DNA from: JAXMDS01 sp043777815
GTDB lineage: Bacteria > Pseudomonadota > Alphaproteobacteria > Rickettsiales > Rickettsiaceae
DNA: 64,000 nt
Direction: 5' to 3'
Assembly (NCBI GenBank): GCA_043777815.1
Contig: JAYWHH010000002.1
Location: 1-64,000 of the forward strand
A model generated the notes under the pieces. It made no database searches and was not told the DNA's origin. It saw nothing but the letters and a program-made list of their open reading frames with translations. Numbering within the stretch: the stretch's first letter is position 1; every line of letters starts with the position of its first letter. Below, piece by piece: positions 18,340-27,441 of this stretch. A program made the position numbers and the translations under genes.

Positions 18340-19788
18340 TTAAGATTTCAATAGTTGAGTCAAAATTTGATTTACTAAGCTTGGATTAGCTTTTCCGCCA
18401 CTAGCTTTTAAAATTTGACCCACCAAAAAGCCAAAAACTTTATTATTGCCATTTTTATAAGCTTGAATATTAGCTTCTTGATCATTTAAGACAGATTTAA
18501 TCAAAGTTTCAATTTCTTTTGTGTCAGACACTTGAGATAGACCGCGCTCTTGTACTATTATCTCTGGTGATTTATTCTCCTCAAATGTTAATTTCATAAC
18601 TTCTTTGGCCTGCTTGCCTGATATGGCGCCACTTTCTATCATTGTAATTATGCTGATTAAAGATTCTGGCTTAACCACTTTGATAGTTTCATTTCTAGCA
18701 TTTAGGATAGAAAAAATTTCCGTAATAATCCAGTTTGCTGTTAGTTTAGGATTGCATTTTGAAGCTACTTGCTCAAAAAATTCAGTAACTTCTACATTAG
18801 AAGTTAATAAATTGGCATCATTAGAATTAAGTCCATATTGACTCATGTATCTATTTCTTCTGGCCTCTGGAAGTTCAGGCAAGTTATCTTTTATGTTTTT
18901 AATAAACTCATCTGATAAAATTAATGGAGGTAAATCTGGATCTGGAAAATATCTATAATCATTAGCATTTTCTTTTGATCTCATAATTTTGGTGGAGTTA
19001 GTATTAATATCAAATAATAAAGTATCTTGCTTTATGACACCGCCCTGTTCCAAGACTTGTACTTGGTAATTTCCCTCATATTCTATAGCTTTCAAAAGCG
19101 AAGTAAAAGAATTTAAATTTTTAATTTCTCTTCTAGTGCCTAATTGAGTATCTCCTTTTTTTCTAACCGACACGTTGGCATCGCATCTAAAAGAGCCATT
19201 CTCTAAATCACCATCATTTACATTAACAAACATCAAAATTAATCTCAAATTTTTAGCATATTCAACAGCTTCTTGAGGAGAGGATATTTCAGGTTTTGAT
19301 ACTATTTCTAATAACCCTACGCCCGCTCTATTTAAATCAATTAAACTGAATGTAGGATGTTTATCATGTATGCTTTTCCCCGCGTCCTCTTCTATATGTA
19401 TCCTTTCTATATTGATTTTTTTTCTGCCTGATAATGTGGTTTCTATTTCAACATAACCACCAGTAACTATTGGATGGTAAAATTGTGAAATTTGATATCC
19501 CTTAGGTAGATCTGGATAAAAATAATTTTTTCTATCAAAAGCAGAATATTTGTTAATAGTTGCATTGATTGCATGTCCAGCTTTTACTGCCTGTATTACA
19601 CATTCTTCATTTAAAACAGGTAAAGTTCCTGGAATTGCAGCATCTAATATGTCAACATTTTGATTTGGTTCAGCTTTTACAGTTGGAGTAGAACTTCTAG
19701 AAAATAATTTAGACTTAGATTTAATTTGAACATGAGTTTCAAGTCCGATTACAAATTCCCATTCACATTTATCGCCACGTATATACAT
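18340..19788 (-). CDS. gatB: Aspartyl/glutamyl-tRNA(Asn/Gln) amidotransferase subunit B
   Basis: GatB subunit of GatCAB, which amidates mischarged Glu-tRNA-Gln (and Asp-tRNA-Asn). The 482 residues fit the family. Motifs are EFVIGLETHVQIKSKSKLFS at the N-terminus, the NRAGVGLLEIVSKPEI region, NSFRCDANVSVRK-like GSFRCDANVSVR, and YRYFPDPDLPPL. The C-terminal helical and YqeY-like domain ends at the stop. gatC and gatA are not adjacent. Confidence 0.97.
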   Translation of the reverse strand: MYIRGDKCEWEFVIGLETHVQIKSKSKLFSRSSTPTVKAEPNQNVDILDAAIPGTLPVLNEECVIQAVKAGHAINATINKYSAFDRKNYFYPDLPKGYQISQFYHPIVTGGYVEIETTLSGRKKINIERIHIEEDAGKSIHDKHPTFSLIDLNRAGVGLLEIVSKPEISSPQEAVEYAKNLRLILMFVNVNDGDLENGSFRCDANVSVRKKGDTQLGTRREIKNLNSFTSLLKAIEYEGNYQVQVLEQGGVIKQDTLLFDINTNSTKIMRSKENANDYRYFPDPDLPPLILSDEFIKNIKDNLPELPEARRNRYMSQYGLNSNDANLLTSNVEVTEFFEQVASKCNPKLTANWIITEIFSILNARNETIKVVKPESLISIITMIESGAISGKQAKEVMKLTFEENKSPEIIVQERGLSQVSDTKEIETLIKSVLNDQEANIQAYKNGNNKVFGFLVGQILKASGGKANPSLVNQILTQLLKS

Positions 19789-20026
19789 AAATCACCTAAC
19801 ATAAAAAAATATTATAATGTAAAACTCTAACTACAGAAGTAATAATTCTGGAAAAACTACAGGATTTTTCAGCATTAAGGTTTTTTAGTAAGTTTTTGGG
19901 GTCATTTTTCAATTTTTATAGCGTTAAATATGTTTTAACAAAAGCTTTATTTAAGTTTCTTTGATAAGTTTAAGTGAATTAGTTAATAACTTAGGATGTT
20001 TAGCGATCATGTCAAATAAACGTTTT

Positions 20027-20620
20027 TCAAGCATGATAATGATCATGAACTGTAGAATATCTGTTTGCAATTTCAGCTAAACGTTTTCCAAACATGGAAA
20101 TAGTCATTATATTTCCTGGTGACAATTCTTTTGAGCTTTGAGTTAAAAGTCCGGCATATCCACCGAGCTCATTGATAGCAATTTTTTGATTATCTATTTC
20201 CACTTTGTGACTTTTTATACCAAATGGTATCCATAACATACTATGCTGACATGCAAAAGTCATCATTTGATGTAACGTCATTACATTATCTCCAGATGGA
20301 AAGCCGCTGTTAGTAAACCCAGCAGCTAGTTTATTGCTCCACTTTTGTTTACTCCAGTTTTCACCAGATTTTTCAAAAAATATTTTCATTTGACTATGCA
20401 CACTTCCCATATATGTTGGCGATCCAAGCACTATCATTGTTGCATCATCAAGTTCACTTAGATTGAAATCTTCATTTAAATATATATTATCTACATTTAC
20501 CAATCCAGTTTCTTTCATTGCTGAAGTTAAATATTTTGCTACATTATATGTGTGACCATCTTTATTTATGCTGCTCCATAGTATACAAATCTTTGGTAGG
20601 GTGGAAATTTTTGAAGTCAT
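20027..20620 (-). CDS. Flavodoxin-fold NAD(P)H:quinone oxidoreductase-like (WrbA-like)
   Basis: 197 residues with a flavodoxin-like fold. GSPTYMGSVHSQMKIFFEKS is the FMN-binding loop seen in WrbA and related oxidoreductases. KLAAGFTNSGFPSGDNVMTL and the HSMLWIPFG segment also fit. It probably uses FMN for two-electron reduction of quinones or other acceptors. The N-terminal P-loop-like phosphate-binding stretch (WSSINKDGHTYNVAKYL) is present. The exact substrate is unknown. It is a single minus-strand gene, divergent from ftsQ. Confidence 0.82.
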   Translation of the reverse strand: MTSKISTLPKICILWSSINKDGHTYNVAKYLTSAMKETGLVNVDNIYLNEDFNLSELDDATMIVLGSPTYMGSVHSQMKIFFEKSGENWSKQKWSNKLAAGFTNSGFPSGDNVMTLHQMMTFACQHSMLWIPFGIKSHKVEIDNQKIAINELGGYAGLLTQSSKELSPGNIMTISMFGKRLAEIANRYSTVHDHYHA

Positions 20621-20706
20621 AACTATTTTAATTTTTACGTTAGGATTTAAGTTGAAAAACCAGTGTTAAAATGGTTTTAAAGTCTTGATAATTAAAAGAT
20701 TAAACA

Positions 20707-21486
20707 ATGAAAATAAAAGTTTTTAGAATATTACTGCTTAGAATATTAAAAATCGGATTATTAGTTGGTAGTTTACTATACATAATAATGCTATTTTGGA
20801 TAAATTCTTTCTATGAAACGAACCTTAAGTATATAGATACTATATTTTATAGTTTAGGATTTAAAGTAACGGATGTAGTAATACAAAATCGTAAGTTTCT
20901 AACTCTAGAAACAATGAATGAGGTTTTTAAAGAAAAAAACCAAACAGAGCATAAGAATTCAATTTTTCGCCTGAATCTACAATCTATTAAGAAAAATGGA
21001 ATGGATTCCAAGCTATTTAAAGAATTGATCCTAAAAAAAGTTTATCCAAATATTATGCAAGTATATGTTTTAGAAAGAAAGCCTTTGGGATTTTGGCATA
21101 AAAATAATCAAGCTCTCTTGATTGATGATCATGGAGATGTATTGGGTGATCACACTACAATTAGTAAATATACGCTTGATGTTCAAATTAATCTAAAAAA
21201 AAACTTTTTTAATTTTGCTGGAGTGAACGCAAATCTCTATGCAAATCAATTAGTTACCTTGATACAAGGTCAGATATATATAACTAATAATTTAAGTTAC
21301 GCTGAATATATAGAAAATAGAAGATGGAATTTGGTATTAAAAACTGGCCTAACCATTAAATTGCCAGAGAGTTTAAATAAAGAGCTTTTGTCTAAAATAT
21401 CTCAACTACTAAAGCATTCTAATATAGAAAATATGGAGATATTAGATATGAGGAATCAGGGGAAAATTTATGTAAAGTACAAGTAA
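20707..21486 (+). CDS. ftsQ: Cell division protein FtsQ
   Basis: Bitopic divisome protein linking FtsB/FtsL to FtsA. The 259 residues have a short cytoplasmic N-terminus, one transmembrane helix (about 12-32) and a periplasmic POTRA-like part (KVTDVVIQNRKFLTLETM). The beta domain contains VLERKPLGFWHKNNQALLID, a clear FtsQ signature. It is outside the usual dcw cluster: no murC, ddl or ftsA nearby, although tRNA-Ser and RNase J follow. It supports wall-based division in this organism. Confidence 0.88.
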   Translation: MKIKVFRILLLRILKIGLLVGSLLYIIMLFWINSFYETNLKYIDTIFYSLGFKVTDVVIQNRKFLTLETMNEVFKEKNQTEHKNSIFRLNLQSIKKNGMDSKLFKELILKKVYPNIMQVYVLERKPLGFWHKNNQALLIDDHGDVLGDHTTISKYTLDVQINLKKNFFNFAGVNANLYANQLVTLIQGQIYITNNLSYAEYIENRRWNLVLKTGLTIKLPESLNKELLSKISQLLKHSNIENMEILDMRNQGKIYVKYK

Positions 21487-21715
21487 AATATCTAAATCTT
21501 AATAATTCAATCAAATATATCATCACTATATGAACGCAAATTTTTCCTAATATTTTGTATTGAAACTAAAAAACATGAAGCATTTTATGCACTGGCATTT
21601 TGGTGAATGAGTTTTTTAGTATATAATTAAAATCATATGATGGATTAAGTTGAAACTAAATCCAAACAAATATGCATTTTAAGCTAATCAACTGATTAGT
21701 ATTATACAAATAATT

Positions 21716-21799
21716 AGAGAGGTGGCCGAGTGGTTTAAGGCGCACGCTTGGAAAGCGTGTATACCAAAAGTATCGTGGGTTCGAATCCCATCTTCTCTG
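21716..21799 (+). tRNA. tRNA-Ser(GGA)
   Basis: Class II cloverleaf. The acceptor AGAGAGG pairs with CTTCTCT (one G-U pair). The D arm is TGGCCGAGTGGTTTAAGGC, and the anticodon loop TTGGAAA reads GGA. A long variable arm and the T arm GTGGGTTCGAATCCCAT follow; the discriminator is G. A -10-like TATACA lies at 21704-21709, but it is close to the start. Confidence 0.96.
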
Positions 21800-21830
21800 T
21801 CTCTAAATTTCATTAACCAAAAAATTAAAA

Positions 21831-24017
21831 ATGTTAAATTCTAACAATAAAAATCCCGTTCATAGATCAAATCACAAAAGAAATAACGATCCAAAAACTT
21901 CCACTCATAAAAGTGGAGAGTTAAAAACTTTTACCAATCTTTTTGAGGGCAAAATTTTCATGGATGAATACATGAAAAACAAGACGAAAGAAGGTGTTAG
22001 TTTATTTGCAATGGGTGGCGTAAACCAAATTGGTCTTAATATGAATCTTTATCATTATAAAGGAACTTATATCTTGGTAGATTGCGGTAGTGGCTTCACC
22101 AACAAACCTGGTTTAGACATTGTTGTGCCTAGTACAGATTTTATAGTAAAAAATAATATTAAAGTTTCAGCTTTATTTATTACCCATTTACACGAAGATC
22201 ATGTAGGCGCTTTTACTTATTTCTTTAAAAGTACCGGTTCTGATTGCGTTGTATACACAACCAAGCTTACCTATCATTTTTTAAAATTAAAATTAGAAAA
22301 AGCTAATCTTCAACATAAAATAAGAGTGGAGTTTATAGAATCTACCACCTCGCTAGATGAAAAAACACCTCAATCTTGTATAGAAGTAGGTAATTTTACA
22401 GTAAGACCAATTGAACTAGCGCACTCAACACCAGGTATGAACGCTTATTTAATTAGCACCAATGACGCCCAAAATCCTATAACTGTTTTTCATACAGGAG
22501 ATTGGAGATTTGATCAAAAGCCTATTATAGAAATTGCATCAGATGAGCTTTTGCTTGCTCAAATTGGAGACAGGGGCGTTAATGCAGTAGTATGTGATTC
22601 AACTAATGTTTTCAATCCACATAGATCTTCTTATGAAGGTGACGTAGCTGTTAGTTTAAGTGATTTAATAGCCAAGGGACAAGGTACAGTTTTTGTTACT
22701 ACTTTCGGATCAAACTATGGTAGGCTAATGTCTATACTAAGAGGTGCAAAAGCAGCTGACAAGAAGGTTTTAATTTTAGGAAAAAGTCTTCAAAATATAA
22801 TGAAAGTAGCAAAAGCAGCTGGAATGCCAGAAGTGGACGTAGATTTATTGCCTGTAGATAATATTCCTGAAATAGAGCATACGATTGCAGCTAATAAATT
22901 ATTAGTAGTAGCAACCGGCTGCCAAGGTGAGTATTTAGCAGCAATGAGCAAAATAGCTAGAAGTGAAATGCTTATAGGAACCGGATATAGAATTGGTATA
23001 AGAAAAGGAGATACAGTAATTTTTTCCTCTAAAAGAATACCGGGAAATGAATATAAGCTAGAAGAGTTATATAACTTACTCTTTATGTTAGGAGCTCATA
23101 TCATTACTGAAAATGATCATTTTGTTCATGCGTCTGGGCACTGTTCACAGCCAGAATTGCTTAAACTCTTTCAATTATTATCCCCTAGCCATAGACAAGA
23201 TGAAGTTCATATTTTACCAGTTCATGGCAGCTTAATTCATACAAATAAAAGTTGTGATTTGGTTGAAAACTGGACTCAAACTGGGAAACTAAATCAAGTA
23301 CGATCTGTCAGACTACGTGATGGTGATGTGGTAAATATTACAAATCAAAAGTCTATGGTAGTAGATCATATAAGAACTGAGCCAATTGGTGTCAATGGTA
23401 GCCAATTTGTTTCCATGGATTCAGAATTGATGAAGGCTAGAGAAGCTATGCAGAACGGAATAGTTATAGTGTGCTTATACTCTTACAAAGGAAGATTATC
23501 TGGTTTTAATTTTACATGTCCAGGATATTTAGATAGAAATGAAAGTGAGGATTTAATATCCAAAACTAAGCGAGAAATAGAATCTTTAATAGAAAGAAAA
23601 AGATTTAAAACTTTGCCATTGGAAAAAATATCCGATGAATTAGTTCGTGATATTAAGTTTATAGTTGATAGAATCTCTTTTAACTATATTAGAAGCTGTG
23701 GTAAACTTCCATATATAGAGTTCGTATTTGTTCAGTCTTTTAGCGATGAAACTCCTGTAGCGGAAATTGTGGTAACTGCTGAAAAAACTGAAAGAAGTTT
23801 TGTTAGACATGATAGAAAATTTTCTAATTTTAGATCTCCTTCAGGTAATAGAAATAATTATGAACCTAGAAATAATAGAAACAATAGTAATAGTGCGGAT
23901 AGAAACAATAATAACTCAGATAGAAACAATAACGTTGAGTCAAATAATGACAAAAATCAAAGTGCTACTTTAGGTGGAAAAAGATATAGCAAAGATTATC
24001 ATAATAAAAAGTCTTAA
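21831..24017 (+). CDS. rnj: Ribonuclease J
   Basis: Metallo-beta-lactamase/beta-CASP ribonuclease with 5'-to-3' exo- and endonuclease activity, central to mRNA decay and rRNA processing. The zinc motif HLHEDH is at about 119-124. Later motifs are AHSTPGMNAYLI, HTGDWRFD, ATGCQGE, HASGHCSQPEL and PVHGSL. The 728 residues exceed the usual 555. There is an extra polar N-terminus of about 50 residues, so a start at ATG 21960 or 21972 is possible; a GAGGG precedes the first of these. A disordered C-terminal tail (from about residue 670) is built of Asn/Arg/Ser repeats. The tail could bind RNA, which is inference. Confidence 0.95.
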   Translation: MLNSNNKNPVHRSNHKRNNDPKTSTHKSGELKTFTNLFEGKIFMDEYMKNKTKEGVSLFAMGGVNQIGLNMNLYHYKGTYILVDCGSGFTNKPGLDIVVPSTDFIVKNNIKVSALFITHLHEDHVGAFTYFFKSTGSDCVVYTTKLTYHFLKLKLEKANLQHKIRVEFIESTTSLDEKTPQSCIEVGNFTVRPIELAHSTPGMNAYLISTNDAQNPITVFHTGDWRFDQKPIIEIASDELLLAQIGDRGVNAVVCDSTNVFNPHRSSYEGDVAVSLSDLIAKGQGTVFVTTFGSNYGRLMSILRGAKAADKKVLILGKSLQNIMKVAKAAGMPEVDVDLLPVDNIPEIEHTIAANKLLVVATGCQGEYLAAMSKIARSEMLIGTGYRIGIRKGDTVIFSSKRIPGNEYKLEELYNLLFMLGAHIITENDHFVHASGHCSQPELLKLFQLLSPSHRQDEVHILPVHGSLIHTNKSCDLVENWTQTGKLNQVRSVRLRDGDVVNITNQKSMVVDHIRTEPIGVNGSQFVSMDSELMKAREAMQNGIVIVCLYSYKGRLSGFNFTCPGYLDRNESEDLISKTKREIESLIERKRFKTLPLEKISDELVRDIKFIVDRISFNYIRSCGKLPYIEFVFVQSFSDETPVAEIVVTAEKTERSFVRHDRKFSNFRSPSGNRNNYEPRNNRNNSNSADRNNNNSDRNNNVESNNDKNQSATLGGKRYSKDYHNKKS

Positions 24018-24210
24018 AATTCTTTTAAAAAAATTAAATTTTTTTAAATTTAAACTATATTGAGATATAATAGTTATATATGATATGTATATAATTTGTT
24101 AATATTCACAATATAATCTGCATTATAGATTTATTCTTAAATAAAATCTATTTGTTTCTTATGTTTTTGTATACGTATCATTGAACACTAATTCAATAAT
24201 ATAAAGTATT

Positions 24211-24783
24211 ATGCCTGGAAAAAATAAACAAGTAAAAAAAGAAAAAAATCAGAGGAAAAATGAGAAATATCAAAAAAGACAAGAGCACAAAAAACAAGAA
24301 CAACTTGATTTGTTGAAAATAGGAGAGTCGTATAGGGATCAAGAAATTGAGAATATTGAAATAGAGCAGGATAAGATTGAAATAGCGCAACATGAGAGTG
24401 AATCAAGCCTTGATTTTGACTCTGTTAATCTTAGTAATAAGTTGCAGGAAGAGCATAATGTGGGCTCCACATTATGTATTGCACATGAGATAAAGCTTTC
24501 TTGTAAAAATACATTGTTAAGCGCGAATAAAGATGAGAAAAAGCTAGAAACGAAAGAACAATATGAAAAAAATGAACAAGCGGAAGAGGAAAGAACAAAA
24601 CAAGAGCAAGAGCAAAAGCAAGAGCAAGAGCAATGGAGGAGTATAGATCAATTAAATAATATAGATCAACCAATTGAAAATATTGCTATTGAAAATATTG
24701 CTACTGATGATGTTTTTTGTGATTGGTGTGAAGAAAAAGATTGTGTATCATATTACACAGAAATAAAAATAGAATTTGATTAA
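24211..24783 (+). CDS. Highly charged hypothetical protein
   Basis: 190 residues, rich in Lys, Glu and Gln, with (EQ)n/(KQEQ)n repeats near residues 125-145 and IENIAIENIA near 160. A short cysteine cluster CDWCEEKDC sits near the C-terminus. The first 40 residues are strongly basic. Probably coiled-coil or disordered. I know no family for it. Its stop codon (24781-24783) falls inside the echo of the convergent symporter gene, so the original C-terminus may have been replaced. Confidence 0.6.
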   Translation: MPGKNKQVKKEKNQRKNEKYQKRQEHKKQEQLDLLKIGESYRDQEIENIEIEQDKIEIAQHESESSLDFDSVNLSNKLQEEHNVGSTLCIAHEIKLSCKNTLLSANKDEKKLETKEQYEKNEQAEEERTKQEQEQKQEQEQWRSIDQLNNIDQPIENIAIENIATDDVFCDWCEEKDCVSYYTEIKIEFD

Positions 24784-24847
24784 AGTTTCATATATTTTTC
24801 TTTATCCAGTTTATTATCTCTGGCATCTAGAATAAGCGCAACTGCAG
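24779..24847. repeat. Echo of the symporter gene's 3' end
   Basis: About 68 bases (ATTAAAGTTTCATATATTTT...) repeat 24881-24949, the end of the symporter gene, at an offset of 102 bases with one mismatch. The copy includes the stop codon position and overlaps the stop codon of the convergent upstream gene. Confidence 0.95.
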
Positions 24848-24881
24848 CGTAACTTTTTATATAGATGTAACTGATTTTTAA

Positions 24882-26114
24882 TTAAAGTTTCATATATTTT
24901 TCTTTATCCAGTTTATTATCTCTGGCATCTAGAATAAGCGCAACTGCGGCATCGCCTGTTATATTAATAGTTGTTCTTAGCATATCCATCAATCTATCTA
25001 TTCCGGCAAATATAACTACACCCTCAATTGGTAAATTAACAGAAGAAAATACTATCGGCATCATTATTAAAGATGCTCCTGGAATGCCGGCGCCACCAAT
25101 TGAACATAAAATGGTGGTCGATACTATTGTTAAGTAATCTTTCCACATTAAATTTATTCCTAATGCCTGGGCTACAAAAGTAGTAATTATGACCAAATTG
25201 ATTACTAGTCCGCTCATATTAATTGAAGCTCCCAATGGTAAAATAAAATTACACGCAGGATGAGACATTCCTAAATTGTTTTGACATACCTTGATCGTTA
25301 CAGGCAGGGTAATTTTACTGCTACTGGTAGAAAAAGCTATGGCTTGATATTCTATGCTTTTTTTATAAAATGGCCAAGGTGAAAGTTTTGCAAATATTTT
25401 GATGAAAATTCCAAAAAGTAAATATTGAAGCGCCATAGTAATTGAGATAGTAGCAACTAATTTAGATAAAGTTTTTAATAAATCAGTTCCTTGTGCTGCA
25501 AAACTATATGCAATTAATGAGAAAGTGGCGTATGGAGCAAATTTCATTATTTGAGAAATCATCCTTAAAATTAAATTTAAAGAGTCGTTAATTAATTGTC
25601 TTAGTTGGTTATTTTCTGGCATTGCATTCAAGTTAATTCCTAAAAAGCAAGCAAAGAAAACTATTTGAATAAAGTTATTAGATGCAAAAGTTTGAAAAAT
25701 ATTTTCTGGAAATATATTAATTATCATTTCTACAAAACTAAAAGAATCCTGTACTGTAGAATTTTTAGCTTTAAACATTACCAATAGCGACTCTGGTATA
25801 TTTAAACCAGGTTTTAATAGCCAGCTAATGCTTAATCCAAAAATTGCAGCAAATAAACTGACCAATAAAAACGTTATAAAAGCCTTTAGTCCTATATTAG
25901 CTATTTGATCATTTTTTACTGATAGAATTCCAGATGTTAAAGATGTAAATATCATAATTGGAGCCAACATCATAATGCATCTCAAAAATATTGTTCCTAT
26001 TGGCTTCAAATGCATACCTATTTCTGGCAACCATATCCCGCAAACAATTCCTAAAACCAAGCTTATCAAAACCTGCTGCCATAAACTTATTTTTTTAAAC
26101 ATAGAGCTCTTCAA
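24882..26114 (-). CDS. Dicarboxylate/amino acid:cation symporter (DAACS/GltP family)
   Basis: Sodium- or proton-coupled uptake of glutamate, aspartate or C4-dicarboxylates. The 410 residues show eight helices and the re-entrant loops. Key motifs are the serine-rich FSTSSSKITLPVT, the LPLGASINMSG helix and GGAGIPGASLIMM. A conserved asparagine/aspartate-rich last helix (ITGDAAVALILDARD) is present. The substrate cannot be fixed by eye; glutamate fits the amino-acid-based metabolism of rickettsiae. The 3' end has been duplicated downstream. Confidence 0.94.
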   Translation of the reverse strand: MKSSMFKKISLWQQVLISLVLGIVCGIWLPEIGMHLKPIGTIFLRCIMMLAPIMIFTSLTSGILSVKNDQIANIGLKAFITFLLVSLFAAIFGLSISWLLKPGLNIPESLLVMFKAKNSTVQDSFSFVEMIINIFPENIFQTFASNNFIQIVFFACFLGINLNAMPENNQLRQLINDSLNLILRMISQIMKFAPYATFSLIAYSFAAQGTDLLKTLSKLVATISITMALQYLLFGIFIKIFAKLSPWPFYKKSIEYQAIAFSTSSSKITLPVTIKVCQNNLGMSHPACNFILPLGASINMSGLVINLVIITTFVAQALGINLMWKDYLTIVSTTILCSIGGAGIPGASLIMMPIVFSSVNLPIEGVVIFAGIDRLMDMLRTTINITGDAAVALILDARDNKLDKEKYMKL

Positions 26115-26338
26115 TATTTTATTATTTTTTTAAAATGCATAATAAATTTATATTACATCAAATTCCTCAAATGTAAATTTTCATCAAATGTATGTACTGG
26201 AATTTAATTCCTAAATTGTTAATAATGTGTGTAAATATAATGTACAACCGCTTTTAATTCAATTTATAATTGAATTATACACTTAGAGATTGTATATTCA
26301 GTTCATATAATTTTATGGTATATGAATTTTTACTTGCT

Positions 26339-27055
26339 ATGAGAAAAAAATGTGTAATTGTTACCGGTGGCACAACTGGAATAGGAAAAGCGACTGCTAT
26401 TTTATTAAAAAAACATGGTTATGACGTAGTGGCTACCTATAAAACAAACGACCAAGAAGCTAATCAGTTTAAAATTGATACTGGTATAGAAACGAAAAGG
26501 TTTGATATTTCAGATTACTTAGAATGTCAAAAAAATATAAATGAAATAATCAAAGATTATGGTCAAATACATTGTTTAATAAATAATGCTGGTGTAATCA
26601 AAGATAAAATGTTGCATAAGATGACTTTAGAAGAATGGAAATTTGTTCTAGATATTAATTTGACAGGCGTTTTCAATATGTGTCGTAATGTGATAGAGCA
26701 TATGAGAGAAAATAGTTTTGGAAGAATCGTAAATATCTCTTCAGTCAATGGAATAGCTGGACAAATAGGTCAATGTAATTACGCAGCAACTAAAGCTGGA
26801 ATTATAGGCTTTAGCAAAAGTTTAGCTAAAGAGTCTGCTAGTAAAAATATTACTGTTAATTGCATAGCTCCGGGTTATGTTGAAACAGATATGACTAAAA
26901 CCATTAAACCAGAAATTAAACAAATGATTTTAGAACAAATACCTTTAAAAAGATTTGCTACGCCAGAAGAAATTGCAAATGGAATTTTGTTTTTATTAGA
27001 AAATTCTTATATGACCGGATCTGTATTATCTCTTAATGGCGGATTATATATTTAA
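26339..27055 (+). CDS. SDR-family acetoacetyl-CoA / 3-oxoacyl-ACP reductase (PhaB/FabG-like)
   Basis: Short-chain dehydrogenase using NAD(P)H. The ATG at 26339 gives 238 residues starting MRKKCVIVTGGTTGIGKATA; the upstream extension to a TTG at 26270 lacks family similarity. The Rossmann motif is TGGTTGIG, followed by NNAG (LINNAGVIKD) and a catalytic Ser/Tyr/Lys set in VNISSVNG and YAATKAG. The context GQIGQCNYAATKAGIIGFSK and FNMCRNVIEHM resemble PhaB-type acetoacetyl-CoA reductase more than FabG, but I would not separate them without alignment. The 3' end is echoed twice downstream. Confidence 0.9.
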   Translation: MRKKCVIVTGGTTGIGKATAILLKKHGYDVVATYKTNDQEANQFKIDTGIETKRFDISDYLECQKNINEIIKDYGQIHCLINNAGVIKDKMLHKMTLEEWKFVLDINLTGVFNMCRNVIEHMRENSFGRIVNISSVNGIAGQIGQCNYAATKAGIIGFSKSLAKESASKNITVNCIAPGYVETDMTKTIKPEIKQMILEQIPLKRFATPEEIANGILFLLENSYMTGSVLSLNGGLYI

Positions 27056-27088
27056 GATTTGTGGAAAAAATTACAATTTGGCTTATGA

Positions 27089-27213
27089 AAAAAATTCTTA
27101 TATGACCGAATCTGTATTATCTATCAATGGTGGATTGATCTGTATTATCTCTTAATGGCGGATTATATATTTAAGATTTGTGGAAAAAATTACAATTTGG
27201 CTTATGAAAAAGT
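27089..27213. repeat. Two nested echoes of the reductase 3' end
   Basis: 27092-27136 resembles 27002-27046 with a few changes. 27137-27210 is an identical copy of 27018-27091 (offset 119), including the stop codon region and the bases after it. The second copy interrupts the first, so at least two duplication steps took place, and the second looks recent. Confidence 0.95.
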
Positions 27214-27226
27214 AGAAACAAAATAG

Positions 27227-27232
27227 TATAAT
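27227..27232 (+). promoter_or_regulatory. -10 element of tRNA-Leu(CAA)
   Basis: TATAAT at 27227-27232, about 10 bases before the mature tRNA 5' end. No clear -35 box. Confidence 0.55.
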
Positions 27233-27242
27233 GTTTTTATCT

Positions 27243-27325
27243 GCCCGTATGGTGAAATGGTAGACGCGGTAGACTCAAAATCTACTGCCTGTGAGGGCAT
27301 GCTGGTTCAAGTCCGGCTACGGGTA
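27243..27325 (+). tRNA. tRNA-Leu(CAA)
   Basis: Class II cloverleaf. The acceptor GCCCGTA pairs with TACGGGT (terminal G-U), the D arm is TGGTGAAATGGTAGACGC, and the anticodon loop CTCAAAA carries CAA. The variable arm is CTGTGAGGGCAT, the T arm is GCTGGTTCAAGTCCGGC, and the discriminator is A. Confidence 0.96.
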
Positions 27326-27441
27326 TTTTCACACTTGCATTAAGTTGCAGCTTTGCTACTTTGTGGCGCTATGTAGTTTTAGATGCTAAGATTTGTTAAT
27401 CTGCAAATTGTAGTAAAATTACTATACAAAGCGCAAAATTT

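Noticed and set aside
26270..26338. Upstream TTG start for the reductase
   Set aside because: It adds 23 residues before the Rossmann motif that SDR enzymes do not have.
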